From Protonemura montana (Eukaryota; Arthropoda; Insecta; Plecoptera; Nemouridae), in the NCBI GenBank assembly GCA_947568835.1, contig OX387603.1, positions 1,551,701-1,615,700 of the forward strand: DNA of 64,000 nucleotides, given 5' to 3'. The notes beneath the pieces are model-generated. The model worked only from the letters and a program-made list of their open reading frames with translations, had not been told where the DNA came from and ran no database searches. The stretch's first letter is position 1; each line of letters opens with the position of its first letter. Below are positions 33,501 to 46,440 of this stretch, piece after piece. The translations under genes were made by a program, and so were the position numbers.

Positions 33501-33859
33501 TCCTTCCCAACGCCCATAAAAAATACATTTGAAAACAAAAAAAAGTTTTAGCACGTCATGAAGAGAAATTGTCCAAAACTATTTCAATTTTGAAGATTTG
33601 AAATTTTCAATAAGTTATCGATCTTTTTCCTGTTTAATTTTTACGGGTAAGTTTGATATCATTATTTGTACACATCATTTGAAAAAACAAGAGAATATTC
33701 AGAAGATTTGGCAAAAAGGCCAAAACATGCAAAAAACCCCAAAATATGCAATTTTCAAGAAAAGTGCCCAAATATGCCAAACGTGGCGAGTAAAAATGGT
33801 ATTTTTAGAACCAGGGAGCGATGAAACGGATACATCCACGTTTTTGCATTGGATTTAAT

Positions 33860-35880
33860 GCATAAATCAAAACATGCAGCTGCATAACTATCCTATCTCT
33901 AATAAAATCTAATATTAAAAATAATATAAACATAAGAATTTTTGCTTGAGTGGTTGTTTTCAGAGCCATGGGTTGATATTATGATGTGTACTTTGGTCTT
34001 TCTCTGCGTTGAAAAGGTTTGCAGTCCTCGAAAGGGTCTCACAACTCGTCATCTGCAGGAGAATGACGTTGTTTATGTTTTGTTATGAAGATTCCAGGGC
34101 AAACTGAGGCGACGTGAGACACTTCCTAGGGCAGCAAACTGGGGCGGCGTGAGACACTTCCTAGGGCAGCAAACCTCTTCAACACAGAGCAAAACCAAAG
34201 TACATTTCATAACATCACAATTGTTGTTGTTTTTCTGCATCCATGTGACCTATTTGACAAGCTTAACTGAGTTAGATTACATTTGCAGGACTTGTTCAAA
34301 ACAAGCTTTAACAAGTCATAAAGCTTTTTGTGTTTTGAATTTAACAAATATGTTTGTTATTTTGAAAAAGTAAACATTTGTTGATGCACATTACTTTCCA
34401 TTATTTCACCAAACTAAATTGACAAATAATTCTAGGTTTTGTATTAGCTTTTCAGAGTTATCTGGCCGAATTGAACTTTTCCTACCAAACTTTGCAAAGA
34501 TGTGAAATAAATCAAAATTAAGTAGTTACGAAGTTTAGTTAGTTAGTTACACAGGAGACAACTAAACATAATGTAATAATTTTAATACATTAGCTAAAGA
34601 AGGGAGTGATTCCTGAATATTTGTCAGAAATAATAATATGAATGTAAATAACAGGGAAAATAGCAGAAGTAAAAAAGTGGAGAAATTATTGTTGAATATT
34701 TTAAAGGTAATAAATGTAGAAGTAGCATCTCATTTAAATGAGTGAAAGATTATAATTGTTTACCAGGAGATGTAAGAAAATGAGATTAGAAACGTTTAAG
34801 TTAAGGTAAAATACAACTGGATGATTTAATGTTTAAGATAATAATTTTATGTTATGTTATTATCAAAATCCAACATTTACCAAACATTAATGTTTATTAT
34901 GTTACTTTGATCTGCACCCAAGAAACAGTGGGTCGTTTGGTCAACTTTGTTGGGTAGTACTTTGTACAAAGACACAATTCTAAACTGCTAAACTGATCGT
35001 ATTGTATCTTTGATTTGTGCTCGTGACCGTTGCATAACACATTTGTGGGCAACGTCAAGTTTACAATAGATATCTAAAAGATTAAAGTAGATAAATGCTT
35101 TTATAAGAACAACGGAAAAGATTTACAAATTTACAAGTTTTTTAAAAGGTAGTCATTAAGGGTGTAAAAAGGATATTCACGGAGGAAGTTTCATAGTCTG
35201 GGGTGAAAAGAGCAGCAGCCAGGGGAGTCGTTAGCGTGGGAGGGAAGGTTCAAGTACAAATGCTTAGGGTGCTCTGTTCAAAGTGAGTTGTTTGGTGTGG
35301 GATGTCACACATTTTTTGTCTTTTCCTTGTGGCATGGGATTGACTAGGAGTTCAGTGGGAATAGGTCAGGATGGGATTTGGCTTACAATTTGGATGCAGG
35401 TGAATCAGGATTTGAAGGGTTGTGAAAAGGGGTTTACGTGTTTTACGACGGGATGCTCCTTCGATAATGCGGACGGGTTGCTTTTGGGATGCTGCTATCT
35501 CCATGTTTGGGTAGGATCAACATTTCCAGTTAAATTAGTTAAGATTCCATGAATCATACAAGTCCTCTATCATTCATTTTATATGTAGAAACTGAGATGT
35601 GTACAGAATATAAATTCATCATCGCCCTGTTGGACTTTATATTGTGGGAAATGTATCCGTTTCCCAAAACGCAGGGTGACAAGATCGATTATAGAGGACA
35701 GCTTCTTAAATATTTTGCCCTTAAGATAAGACATTTGAAAATCTTATTAGAAAATATGTCTCTAATTTAAGTGCTGGTAGGTACTGAATTCCAAGTTGCT
35801 GGTATTCTAAAAAATAAAGAATTTATAATAGTAATTGCACCTCGTGCATTCCAAACCTAAACTGTAAACATTTCTCTTGT
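33860..35880. other. Intergenic/intronic region
   Basis: AT-rich. It contains a roughly 40-bp direct duplication (GTGAGACACTTCCTAGGGCA, near 34110 and 34150). No gene is supported; short plus ORFs near 35283 and 35549 show no motifs. Confidence 0.55.
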
Positions 35881-35888
35881 TTTTCCAG

Positions 35889-36002
35889 ATCACGGGTCCA
35901 CCATGTCGCTTGCTGCTCTTGGGTGACTCACCTGACAAATGATGGGACGTGGCCATCTATAATCTACCTTACCAACCTTTGATAATAATTTTAAAATAAA
36001 TC
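35889..36002 (+). CDS. Candidate last exon of a plus-strand transcript (possible alternative SMIM29-like 3' exon)
   Basis: A good acceptor (CTTGTTTTTCCAG) is followed by a short open frame (ITGPPCRLLLLGDSPDK, stop at 35940-35942) and an AATAAA-type signal near 35994. In phase 0 it could splice to the phase-0 donor at 31290, replacing the terminal SMIM29-like exon. It could equally belong to an unseen transcript or be chance. It sits tail-to-tail with the HMGA-like gene whose poly(A) site is near 36600. Confidence 0.3.
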
Positions 36003-37271
36003 GATTCATTGAACTACTGTCGATGTGAAATGCTCATTAATTTATTGGTAAATGAGTTCAATATTCTGGAAAGTTGTTGTGCTTGTGTACAAGTTATGGC
36101 GAGATATAAGAGGAGCCACTCTTGGCCAGCGAGCGGGAGCAGCCATATTTCTCTCACGTGTGGGACTACCTTGTGATCTTTAACTCACACGTAGTAAAAC
36201 TTGCTATGGCACTCATTTTCAGAACATTTGTTTGCCTATCCTGTCAAGAACTTGACCTAGGAACCACTTGGGAGTTGGAAGGATGGTCCATTAGGGGTTG
36301 GTATCCTGCATTCTTCAAATCTTCACTCAGATTTAATTTTATATATCATAGAGATAGCTTTCTACTCCCAGGGCTAAAATATCGAAAGTCGTCCATAGCC
36401 ATTGCCAGAACTGACCTTTTATCAATTCCTCTTTAATTCAATTGTATTTAACCAACTTCAATTGTCAGGTAATAGCAGTATGTACAAATTTCCCCCCTTT
36501 TGCCCTAACAACACAGGCACACAAGCAAACAAAATTAATCAAAACTCATCATGAAAACAAAAACAATGGACAAGAACACAGATTATCTTTTTGAATACAT
36601 TTATTTTACTGAAAAAAAGGTGGTTGATTACAAATATTGAACTTTCACACAAGCTGGCTGTCAGTGAAACAAAAACCAGCATAAACGGAACACAATTACA
36701 TAGGTGTCACTAACTACGCGAGCCAGATTGCTCGATACAAAAACACTACGATGAATGACATATTGTAAGTCTATAATAAAACCAAATGTCTGGGATGAAT
36801 CATGCTTTAGTGGGCTAGCAGACGCCGGCGGAAAGTCCCGCCGATCGCGGCGTTTCGACGACGATTGGAAATCTGCCGAGTTTAATGGCACGGCCGGAAC
36901 GGACAAGAAAATCCAGGCGGCTCAAAACTAGCCGTTAAAAAAATCTTATTACATGCGATCGAGAAAACAGCGATGCTTTCTTCACGTCTTACACAAAATG
37001 TTAGTAAAATAATACGGTTTTCGATAAGTTTCAGCGAGCGAAATATTCAACCGATGGTCCATTCACCGAAAAAGTCGGCCGGGCTAACATTTAAAAACAC
37101 TTTCACAACTTCCGACGTGACCTCTGTTGTCGCCATTACACATTTAAAAAGAAACCGGTCAGCCAGATTTCCTCTAAAATCCACTAGAATGAGATTATGC
37201 TTTTGTGAGGTGTGGGCAGGGGGGGATATGAGTGGGGTCGGTGGATGAAACGATCGCTGAACTCGAGGGAC

Positions 37272-38536
37272 TTAGTCCTCCTCGTCTTCTTCTTCCTCCT
37301 CTTCATCTTCGTTGGCCGACTCGGCCTTCTTCTCGACGCGTGGAGGTCGCCCACGTCCGCGACCAGTTGGGTTCTGAAGAGGAAACACAACGTGGTCAAG
37401 TGCTGACTCGACTCACAATCAAATACCATTACACGAGACAGGCCACGTAAAACCACACCAGGAACCACTGCTGTGTAATTTGATGAAGTGGTTTGCTCAA
37501 TGCTTTTCAAGTGTGGCAATGAAGATGGTACGTGAGTTTTGCATGAAGGGTGCATGTTACCTTGGCGGTAACCTTCTTCTTTCCCTTCTTGGTGGTCCCC
37601 TTTGGTCGGCCGCGACCTCGCTTGGCCGGCGAGCTATCCTCGGACTTCTTCACATCCTTGTCAGACGAGGCGGCGCGTTTCTTGGCCTCCTTTGGTGTAG
37701 CCTGCAAAACAGATCACAGGATCAAATCTTAGCTTAAAGTCGACTGGGTTTCCTTGTACGACTGGGTTTCCTTGTACGACTGGGTTTCCTTGTACGACTG
37801 GGTTTCCTTGTACGACTGGGTTTCCTTGTACGACTGGGTTTCCTTGTACGACTGGGTTTCCTTGTACGACAGGGTTTCCTTGTACGACTGGGTTTCCTTG
37901 TACGACTGGGTTTCCTTGTACGACTGGGTTTCCTTGTACGACTGGGTTTCCTTGTACGACGGAACTTTCAACTGTTATTGGTGAGGTACTTTGAGATAGA
38001 CATCGTAGTTAGATTTAGCAACACAAAATAAAAAGCCAAAATTGAGAAGAGAGAAAATCAAATACATGTTTTTAAATTTAAAAGTTGTGACTACTTATGT
38101 TTTACGCCTGAAAGATTCATTCTGGGCAATTTCAAGGTATTTTTAACGAGATGGGAGGTGTTTCCTATTTTTGGAAGACATTTATGTAGACAACTTCGGC
38201 TTACAAGTTTGAGAAAACGACAAATGACGAGCCATTGTTCCAATGTTCCAAAAATTGATGGTTTAATTTGACTCTTATTGATGCATATCTATGCATTTAA
38301 TGCCCACAGATAAGAAAAAATATACATCTATTAATTTCTGAATGAATAATTCCTCACGAGTGAAGGAAGTTGGCCGACATTTTAGCGCTGGATTCTTAAC
38401 ACGGAAAAAAAATGTGAAAGCACAAAATGGCCCGATTTTTTATTTTTTATCTTGAAAATCCTACCTTGGCCTCTGTTACTGCCTTGCTAAGACGACCTCT
38501 TCCCTTCCGTTCAACGGGTGCCTCTGCGTCAGACAT
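37272..38536 (-). CDS. HMGA-like AT-hook chromatin protein, copy A
   Basis: Coding exons 38536-38465, 37701-37561 and 37373-37272 encode 104 residues. Exon 1 opens MSDAEAPVERKGRGRLSK. Exon 2 has a PKEAKKRAASSDKDVKK block and a canonical hook KRGRGRPKG. Exon 3 has GRGRGRPPR followed by a strongly acidic tail ending EEDEED. AT-hooks plus an acidic tail define HMGA/HMGI(Y)-type proteins that bind the minor groove of AT-rich DNA. The first hook is degenerate (RGRL in place of RGRP). The 3' UTR extends to a poly(A) signal near 36600-36605. Exon 1 begins at 38560 after acceptor TTTCCAG, so a 5' noncoding exon exists, probably at 39330 upward. A paralogue lies 2.4 kb upstream in the same orientation. 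Confidence 0.9.
37738..37965. repeat. 18-bp minisatellite, about 12-13 copies
   Basis: The unit is GACTGGGTTTCCTTGTAC, almost invariant. It lies in HMGA-like copy A intron 1, about 35 bp upstream of the exon 2 acceptor. Both strands are open in one frame as an artefact. Confidence 0.95.
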
Positions 38537-39329
38537 GGTGCTTTATGGCAGATAAAAGATCTGGAAACAAAGAAAAATAATATTAGGGTAGCTCAAATTA
38601 TATTGTATGCTTGTAAAAATTAATCCAAAATCTATAAAACTACCACGAAATTTGGAAGCTCTTTGAAAAAAAAGCTTACACCCAAGATGCTTTGTGGTAT
38701 ACTAGAGTGAGGAGGAACTTTAAGCATTTTAATAAATAGGCAAAATGCTCATAATTGGGTAATTTAATAATTTGAAACCATAGAAATATAGTCTAATTAA
38801 TTGATTTTGAAGTGAAAACCAATAGAAAAAATGGGCAACTAATTTAAAATCGCAGCGGAAATAATATCGAGAAATAATACACAGTTTCTGATCCCGCCAT
38901 TTCTGTCCTGAAGCCACTATCAAATATGTTTACCAACGCCTAGCTATAAATAGCAGCGACATTCGTCCTAAAATGCTACCAAAATTCAGGCAACGAAAAG
39001 TAGTTTACATTATCCATACGTTACTTGGCCACCTCACATTCAATAAAAAATAATTAAAATTAATAAATGCTTCGTGGGAAATATATTTATTAGTCACATT
39101 CTAGCTTCCCGCTTGGGCTGCCCCATCGCGCGGAGAACGCCATTTGTGCAACGGTTTAAAATCTCAGTTTTATCCGATTCACTCTGAAAGTAACGGACCA
39201 AATTCGACTTGACTTACATCAAAATTTAGGTCTTTACACGGGTAAAATAATATCTCGACTCCATCTAAATCGGAAAATTATTTGAGCAAAAATTAAATTA
39301 TTTGGTCAACGGAATAATATGCGACTCAC

Positions 39330-39425
39330 CTACACCAGCGGCAACAACACAGTAATAGTTCAACGGCGTGCCGCGCTTCGAGTCATAGCAGCGCTTGCGG
39401 TCGGGATGCCGCGTAAATTTTCGCT
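39330..39425 (-). other. Probable 5' noncoding exon and promoter of HMGA-like copy A
   Basis: The minus strand has a strong donor (GTAG|GTGAGT) at 39329-39330. It is preceded by a GC-richer leader in an otherwise AT-rich region, and no ATG opens a long frame. Its spacing to the acceptor at 38561 fits a 5' UTR intron. The transcription start is not defined; high coordinate approximate. Confidence 0.5.
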
Positions 39426-40922
39426 CTTTTTTTTTTTAACGGCTGCCGCCATCTACCTACCTATTTTTTGTTTCTCAATCGAGGCTTTACATTAGAAAAT
39501 TACTTGAAGCTAAAATCGATAAAAAATGTGATTTTCTTTGTCACTAAATTACAAGTTAATAATAAGTATGTATCTCAATCTTATAAATGAAAATCAGGCA
39601 CCCCCTTGCTGAAGAAGGGGTTGCATCCCACACATAATAACGACATGCTTTTGACATAACAAAACAAAGTTACACTCATATTTATTCAGATATAATATTT
39701 GATGAGAAAATGTTACCTCCTATTTATTATTTAGGTCCATCCCAGCGTGGCCTGTACTTACGTGGCGCAAGAAACGTCTCGAAGACAAACAAAAATGTAA
39801 ATGAACATCAGAAATTAGATTATGATGTCGATACCATTTGGTCATTTACTACTTATCTGTGGAAAGGAGTTCATTCGGGGCTGTGAGTAAAGCAAAAACA
39901 CAGTTTTCTTTCCAACTAAAATTCAATTTGGCAATGATCTACTTAATATTACAGGCTTATTTTCTCTAAATACACAACACGTGCACTATCACCTAAACTA
40001 GTCCACAAATACAAAGTTTCTGTTTTATTACTATTATTATACAAATAGGTTTCAGTATTGAAATACATCGTTATTTAGACTGCATCGCTTGTCATACAAA
40101 CAAACCGACATGTAATACTATTAATAATGAAATTGATGAACATTTGTTGTAAGCAACAGCGTTTGAAAATAATTTACAACATTTATCGTGGGATGAGACA
40201 CTTTCTAGAACATTTAAAAGACAGAGATGTTTTAACGACTATGTTGACGGGAAGGTAAGAAAGCGAAGGTAAGAGTTTCTTCTCGCCAGTGATAAAGACA
40301 GCAGCCGAAATGCTAAACAAAGAATCTCGACTCCCACTCGGCAAGTTCCATACTCTCGCTTTCCTTTCACGATCAACATACTTGTTATCCCGGCCCTTTG
40401 GCACATTACAAATCAACTACAGAGATGTTTTGCTTGGACTGCATGCCAAAAGGCTCTGTTCGCTTAAGATTGGGATCGAGAAATGAGGACTTTTTTATAA
40501 TTAGGAACACCGCTAGCCTCTCAAAAATTGACAGTAGCGTTCCTAAAAGTAAAAGATGCGTAGGATGGTTTATGGTTGCTTTGAGGTCGACCAAAAGAAA
40601 CCTAAGTCTAAAAAAGGTCCTTGTACTTTGTTTTTACAAATTAATGTGAAATACTGACATCGACGTAGAGAAACAACAATTTTTTTTTTGTTTTTTTTGG
40701 GGTTTTTTCATATAATCTAGCAGAGTTACGTGCTATAATAAAAATCTTAGGAAAAAAGTAACGACGTAAAATATGCAGCCGGTTTTTACCGGCACTAAAT
40801 GACTCGCAGTAAATGTACACGCTCCGCAAAGGTTGACAACGAAATAAAAAGCAACCGAAATTGAGAAAACAACCGAATGCCCGGCTGCTATGATACCGGC
40901 ACGCCACTTGTTCTGTCAGCGT

Positions 40923-42237
40923 TTAGTCCTCTTCATCCTCTTCCTCCTCCTCTGCGTCTTCCTCTGACGCGGTCTCCGCCTTCTTCTCCTCCTTGCGAGG
41001 ACGTCCACGACCACGGCCTCCCGGCTGCAACAATGAAGGAAACAAGACCTGAGTCTAAAACTCGTGCCAACCGTGGTCAAGAAAATACATGGTTTGGCAC
41101 AAGTTAGTCACTTTGTTCGATTTCTCCGAATTATTTATTTTCTCCAAGCAAATACTTAGTTGTAAACACTGATCTAAAATAATATCAGAGCTAAATCGAT
41201 AAGAAATCAGTGAAACAAAGCATTACATCATCGTTTTTGACCGGATACGTGTATATCACGACCACGGTCAATCCTGGAAACAAAATTGACCGACAAAGAA
41301 AGGTTGTGACGTGATATAGCGTCACTAGAATCAGAGTGACTGTGAGTATTCACATGGAGATCGGGGTTTGAGTCCCTGTTTGGGCATCAATTTTTGAGAC
41401 GGTTATAGTGTTCATCATAATAATAAAATCTCACTAAAATCATAGAGAGTCGCTACACTAGAATAAATTTGATTTTGCTACTTTCTGGGCTGTGGCAGTT
41501 TGATTCCACGATGGCCTCACCTTTGTTGGCTTCTTGGCTTTGCTCTTCTTGGTCGTGCCCTTGGGTCTTCCACGTCCTCGCTTGGCTGGGGTCCCCTCGT
41601 CGGCTTTCTTTACCTCTTTGTCGGTGGACGCTGGCCGCTTCTTGGCCTCCTTTGGCACAGCCTCCTGAAAGCAAACAGACGCTACACACCCAACTCTGCT
41701 GCGGCAGTATCCTACCGTTCCTCGAAGTCGGGATAGCAATTTAACTTGTAACCATATTGTAGCCCAATCTACGAGATTAATTTCTTGACAGTTAATATCT
41801 GCTTTCTCTCTCTTCCAAACAACTGGTCATAAATTCAAATATTGGTGCAACAGGTACAGAGTTGTCCGGCGTTTCTGTTTTCACTGCCAACTGAATGACT
41901 GGCCGATTGGTTCAAGTTAAAAATGTTTTTACCTAAAGCTCAAACCTCGAGCTCCAAATAAAACCAGAAACACACCTCGTCGGATACCTGTCAATTGTGA
42001 TCGAAACTAAGTTATATGAGCCGGCCAATTTTAAATCCGAGCGCAGAGAATCGAATGCAATTTTGTGGCATGCCCGTGTGAAGTAGTTTCCATGGTTTGA
42101 CCTTCGGTATTTGTACAACGTAAGATGACAGAATCAGCTTTGGACAAACTTACTTTTCCTGCGTCCGCAGCACCTTTGGCGGGGCGGCCTCGCTTCCGCT
42201 TGGTTTCCTCTTGGACGGGCGAGTCGTTGTCAGACAT
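40923..42237 (-). CDS. HMGA-like AT-hook chromatin protein, copy B
   Basis: Coding exons 42237-42154, 41664-41521 and 41024-40923 encode 109 residues with the same intron positions and phases as copy A. Three canonical AT-hooks are seen: KRKRGRPAKG in exon 1, KRGRGRPKG in exon 2 and GRGRGRPRK in exon 3. A run of acidic residues ends in DEED. Known family role: an architectural chromatin factor binding AT-rich minor groove. Exon 1 begins at 42257 after a TTTTCCAG acceptor. A 5' noncoding exon probably ends at 43151. The coding regions are conserved between A and B while the introns are not, which suggests an old tandem duplication with both copies under selection. Confidence 0.92.
41300..41432 (+). 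mobile_element. tRNA-derived SINE fragment
   Basis: It contains the B-box half (GGGGTTTGAGTCCC), the body (GGGCATCAATTTTTGAGACG) and an AT-rich tail. It is preceded by GATATAGCGTCACTAGAATC, which also flanks the arrays at 52.8 kb and, in diverged form, 15.15 kb. It lies in HMGA-like copy B intron 2. Confidence 0.65.
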
Positions 42238-43150
42238 TGTAGGATTCACGCAAAGATCTGGAAAATCTGCCGACAAAACGTTCGAGTGAGCTGTGCATCG
42301 TCGTCCGAGTTCAAATGCATGCCAAGTTGATGTAAATATCTTGAAACAAAGAAAGAGTCTAAATATGCTTTAAAAACTATGGCAATTATATGCAAAATAA
42401 ATTTTATATCATATTCCAGCTTGTTGTATTTCAGAAATACAATTTATATTTTCAAAATCAGAAAAAACATTATTTATAAGTGGGTTATAAAATATAATTG
42501 CTTATTAAATCACCTTGTAATTGCAATGTAATTGATTACAATGCCTTGGGCTCAATATTGAAGCTGGATTTCGGTTTCAAAATGTTTACGAATCAATTCG
42601 GACAGGTACCTTTTAACTGGCAAAGTAAAATAAGCTTGATAATAATTATATGTATTGAAATAAAATAGTGGTATTTTATATATTATTTTAAGCCACTGCC
42701 GCGCCCGCCTCGTTCAAAATGGTTGGCTTCGCCAAAGAAAATAATATATGAAGCCCTCCGAGATTAATCACCAATTTCAGAGCTATTACTAGAATCTAAC
42801 CACAACGAAATATATTACAACGGAAAAACTAATTAAGGCTCATCATTTTTGAGCTATCGGCCGAAATTTCCATCATGGAGATAAAATTGATGAAGACGAC
42901 CGGAATATTCGACTAAAATGTCAGTGACAACCATGTCCCATGCACGCCATTTCTGTTATAACCGTTCCATCCGTGCTAAAGTGCGGTAAAAATCAATTTT
43001 AACAAGGCAAATACAAGAGGTGAACGGTAACTAGATATACCAGAAAAACCAGCTAAAAATGAATTATTTATGGATGAATTTTTGTGGGTCATACAAAAAT
43101 TACGTGCAGAGAAATTAATTGTGAAAGCGATGAAATAAATAGCGACTTAC

Positions 43151-43210
43151 CGAGAAATCCTGACCACACGAGATTGAGGTCTAGTTAGAATTCGAAGCAC
43201 CAGACCTCGC
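43151..43210 (-). other. Probable 5' noncoding exon of HMGA-like copy B
   Basis: The minus-strand donor CTCG|GTAAGT at 43149-43150 follows a short leader without an extended ORF. It mirrors the 5' noncoding exon seen for copy A. The upstream limit is approximate. Confidence 0.45.
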
Positions 43211-43849
43211 TACTAGTCAAACGGGCTTCAAAAATTATTGCCTGTCAGATTATGTATTTAAATGAACCATTTACTGGTTATCAGAAGATGGTTTAGTACA
43301 GATACCAGCGCCAAAAATTAAGTTGGATTTTTCCCATAATTATAACAGGTAAACAGTAATTTAAGTCAGCATACCTATAATGCATTTTTCAAAACCAAAC
43401 ATAATTAATATTCCACGACATAATGGTCAATTTTATTACTCAACAAAAAGACTACGATAAACGTTGGACTGGGTCCCTTTTCTCATAAATTAACACATCC
43501 TCTTTGTCGTTTTCAAACAGGCATGACAGAAACTCGTTTAAACAAATCTAAGCCACCTAGTTATTTTAGGTAGCAAATAAAACAAAATAGGGCTTCAGTG
43601 CGCGGATCAATAAAGTAGTACATCTCAAACAAATAATGTACGATAAGTTAGTGGCGTTACAGAGAGAGCCACCTCAAACACATCTGCAGTCTTGTCTGCG
43701 CGATAAATAAATATACCCGTCTCTAGGAAATATAAGAGGTGTTGAAGAAATTCTTTGTCTAAAATCAATATTCTCCTCGCTATTTTCAAACGAATGTCCA
43801 CCATCTTGGTTATGAACCTGTAGAAATAAATCGTCGCTCTCGAACATCT

Positions 43850-43866
43850 GCCTCCGTGGCGCAATT

Positions 43867-43906
<40 letters not shown>

Positions 43907-43923
43907 GAGTCCACCCGGGGGCG
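43850..43923 (+). tRNA. tRNA-Asn (anticodon GTT)
   Basis: This is a 74-nt intronless cloverleaf. The acceptor stem GCCTCCG pairs with CGGGGGC (one T-G wobble). The A box is TGGCGCAATTGG and the B box GGTTCGAGTCC. The anticodon GTT is at 43884-43886 in loop CTGTTAA. The discriminator is G at 43923, followed by a T-rich Pol III terminator (TTCTTTTT). All arms pair, so it looks functional. Confidence 0.96.
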
Positions 43924-43934
43924 GTTCTTTTTGT

Positions 43935-45160
43935 TTTCAATCACATATACCTCACACTGTTCAGGAAATGTCACCAAGAATGACATGTGAGTAGTTTTGT
44001 TTTACTGTAAGATTATCTTAGCCAAAATATACTGATTATTATGTTTATTGACCAGCCAAAGAGATTCTGATGCGGCAATACCTTTGAAGTTGTTTATTTT
44101 GCAAATAAATAACTGCGGTGAATATTCCCTACGTAACTGTTTTGTATTAACTTTAATAGGTGAGCAGTTTTCATTAATGATTTGCGTTGTGTAAAATTTC
44201 CCGTGACAGATCTATTTTAATTCCATTTATAACTTATTTATTCTTAGCGTAACTTTAAAGAACAAATGCCGCATAAGCCAAGCGCTTGTGTGTGGCAAAG
44301 CTAAATACAAACTCATTGCATTTATAATTTTAATGCTTCATTTGTTTGCTAATTGATTGAAGAATTCTATTTATATTTTAGTTATTTACAATGTTTCTCA
44401 CACAAGTACGCTTGGACAAAATTTCCTTTGCATATCAATTATTTACTTAACTTAGCATTGCTCCAAAATGCTTGAAAATATTAGAATTTATTTCATAGCT
44501 TTTGCATTCAGCTTGAAATTTATTCAAGTATTTTATTTCCCTTATAGCAACAGGTATTGCATAGTGATTCTTTTCACCGTTCCATAAAAAATACCAGTTT
44601 TTGTTTTGCTATAATTTCCAAATCCACTTTCACAGTTCCGTGCTTGTTTTTTAATTTATTGTGAGACAGTTACGTAGATTTGTTTGTTTACGTAATCTTT
44701 TGTCGGATGGATTTATATTTAGTTTGAAGGAGAACACTCTGAAAATGTTCGTAAATGTCACCTGATTTCCGATGTAAATTTAGATGTAAATTTGGTCTTA
44801 GAGGATGCATTATTATTATAAAATATAATAAGATTATTTATCAAGCGACTCATTGATTTTCAAGTTAGGTGCATGAGTAAGAGCATCATGTGACCCATTT
44901 TATTAATTTAGAATTACCCTCATCTTTTACTGTTTACTATCAACAGGTTTTAGAAAAAACAAAAGAGCCAATATTTGAATTTATATCGAGGTACCCTAGT
45001 AGCGAAACCTAGTATCAAAACTGTAAACCTGTTATAGTTACACTATTTGCTAACAGATGGCTAAAAGCGCCAAAAAACAGGTCGAAATACTTTTTGTTTC
45101 CTTTGTCCACGGATAGATGTCGCCCTGCGTTTCAAATCACAAACAGACCAACTTTTAGCG
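43935..45160. other. Intergenic spacer between tRNA-Asn and the 45.2-kb gene candidate
   Basis: Very AT-rich, no ORF or repeat family recognised. Confidence 0.6.
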
Positions 45161-45239
45161 CGGAGTGGCCGTTTATTTTCCACAGCAGCCAGACGGCACG
45201 TCAAACTAATTCACATTTATAAATACACGACCTAGAATT

Positions 45240-45312
45240 ATGGCACCGGAACAGCAACAAATAGAAATAAACGAAAATGTGTGGATTGCATTATTTGCAA
45301 ATGAAAAGATGG
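45240..45312 (+). CDS. Candidate first coding exon of an unrecognised plus-strand gene
   Basis: The ATG at 45240 opens 24 codons (MAPEQQQIEINENVWIALF, then ANEKM) and ends at the donor ATGG|GTGAGC in phase 1. The preceding 80 bp is GC-richer and promoter-like. One compatible downstream exon is 47204-47280: acceptor TTTCCACACAG, completing Gly, then IFVRRIRPGFEIQTLIQTT and stop at 47278. That would give a 49-residue protein across a 1.9-kb intron containing a 5S-SINE. No homology is recognised; it could also splice to a distant exon outside the window. Confidence 0.4.
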
Positions 45313-45774
45313 GTGAGCGCAATTTAATTTACGAATTTAGAACTCACTTGAACGTTGACAAGTAAATTACAGCTGGTATTTTCGGTCAGCACGCTTCGGG
45401 TTGGTACGCAAGTTCTTATGCTGTCTTATGTGCTTTGCAAATTGTTACTCAAGCAAATTTACACATCGACTTGCAGGCTGTGCACTAAAATTGAACTTTT
45501 TAAAGGTATTTTTAATGAAATTCGAATTAGAATGATGTAACCCATGCCAGAAGCTGTGAATCAGGTGAATCAAGTGAATGTCAAGTACTCCCCCTTATGC
45601 CAATACAAGTACTTATGTTTCTATCATCAACGTTCCCATCCGAGACTTCTTGGAATATCTGGAAATTAAAATGTCTAATCAAATTAAAATTAAAACATCT
45701 GTGCAGCGATCGTAGCCAAACGCCTCAACACCTTATCGATTTAAGATTAAAAAGTTCAGAATATTTTGTGACAG

Positions 45775-46440
45775 AGTGCTGGCCTACTCCTATCGAAGAC
45801 CAAGGGGATCACCAGCTTAACGTCCCTTCCGAAGGACGGTACAACGCGAACAACAGGATTCCTCCACAAATCCATGCTGTCGAGAGGTTGATAAGCAAGG
45901 CGAGTGAAGTTGCTGTACTAACTTTCATCCCTCCAACCTCTCTCCCGAACAGAACTGGTCATGTGTATGATGGTCACCCATCCAATACCTGACCCAGCGC
46001 AGTGTTGCTTAACTTTCATCCCTCCAACCTCTCTCCCGAACAGAACTGGTCATGTGTATGATGGTCACCCATCCAATACCTGACCCAGCGCAGTGTTACT
46101 TAACTTTCATACCTCCAACCTCTCTCCCGAACAGAACTGGTCATGTGTATGATGGTCACCCATCCAATACCTGACTCAGCGCAGTGTTGCTTGACTTTCA
46201 TCCCTCCAACCTCTCTCCCGAACAGAACTGGTCATGTGTATGATGGTCACCCATCCAATACCTGACCCAGCGCAGTGTTGCTTAACTTTCATCCCTCCAA
46301 CCTCTCTCCCGAACAGAACTGGTCATGTGTATGATGGTCACCCATCCAATACCTGACCCAGCTCATTGTTCTTATGGTGATCTTAAGAGGACGGGTGTTT
46401 CCAACACGTCCAACCGTTCGGTTCCAAAGCATGAAAGCTG
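45775..46440 (-). mobile_element. 5S rRNA-derived SINE, 5 tandem heads
   Basis: The body begins at about 45775 and is followed (leftward in transcription sense) by five 91-bp 5S-like modules. The flank beyond the last module is GTTGGAAACACCCG-like 5S sequence. It lies in the putative intron of the 45240 gene candidate. Confidence 0.8.

Noticed and set aside
35283-35552. 89-codon plus-strand ORF
   Set aside because: Cys/Trp-rich by composition, no recognised domain or promoter.
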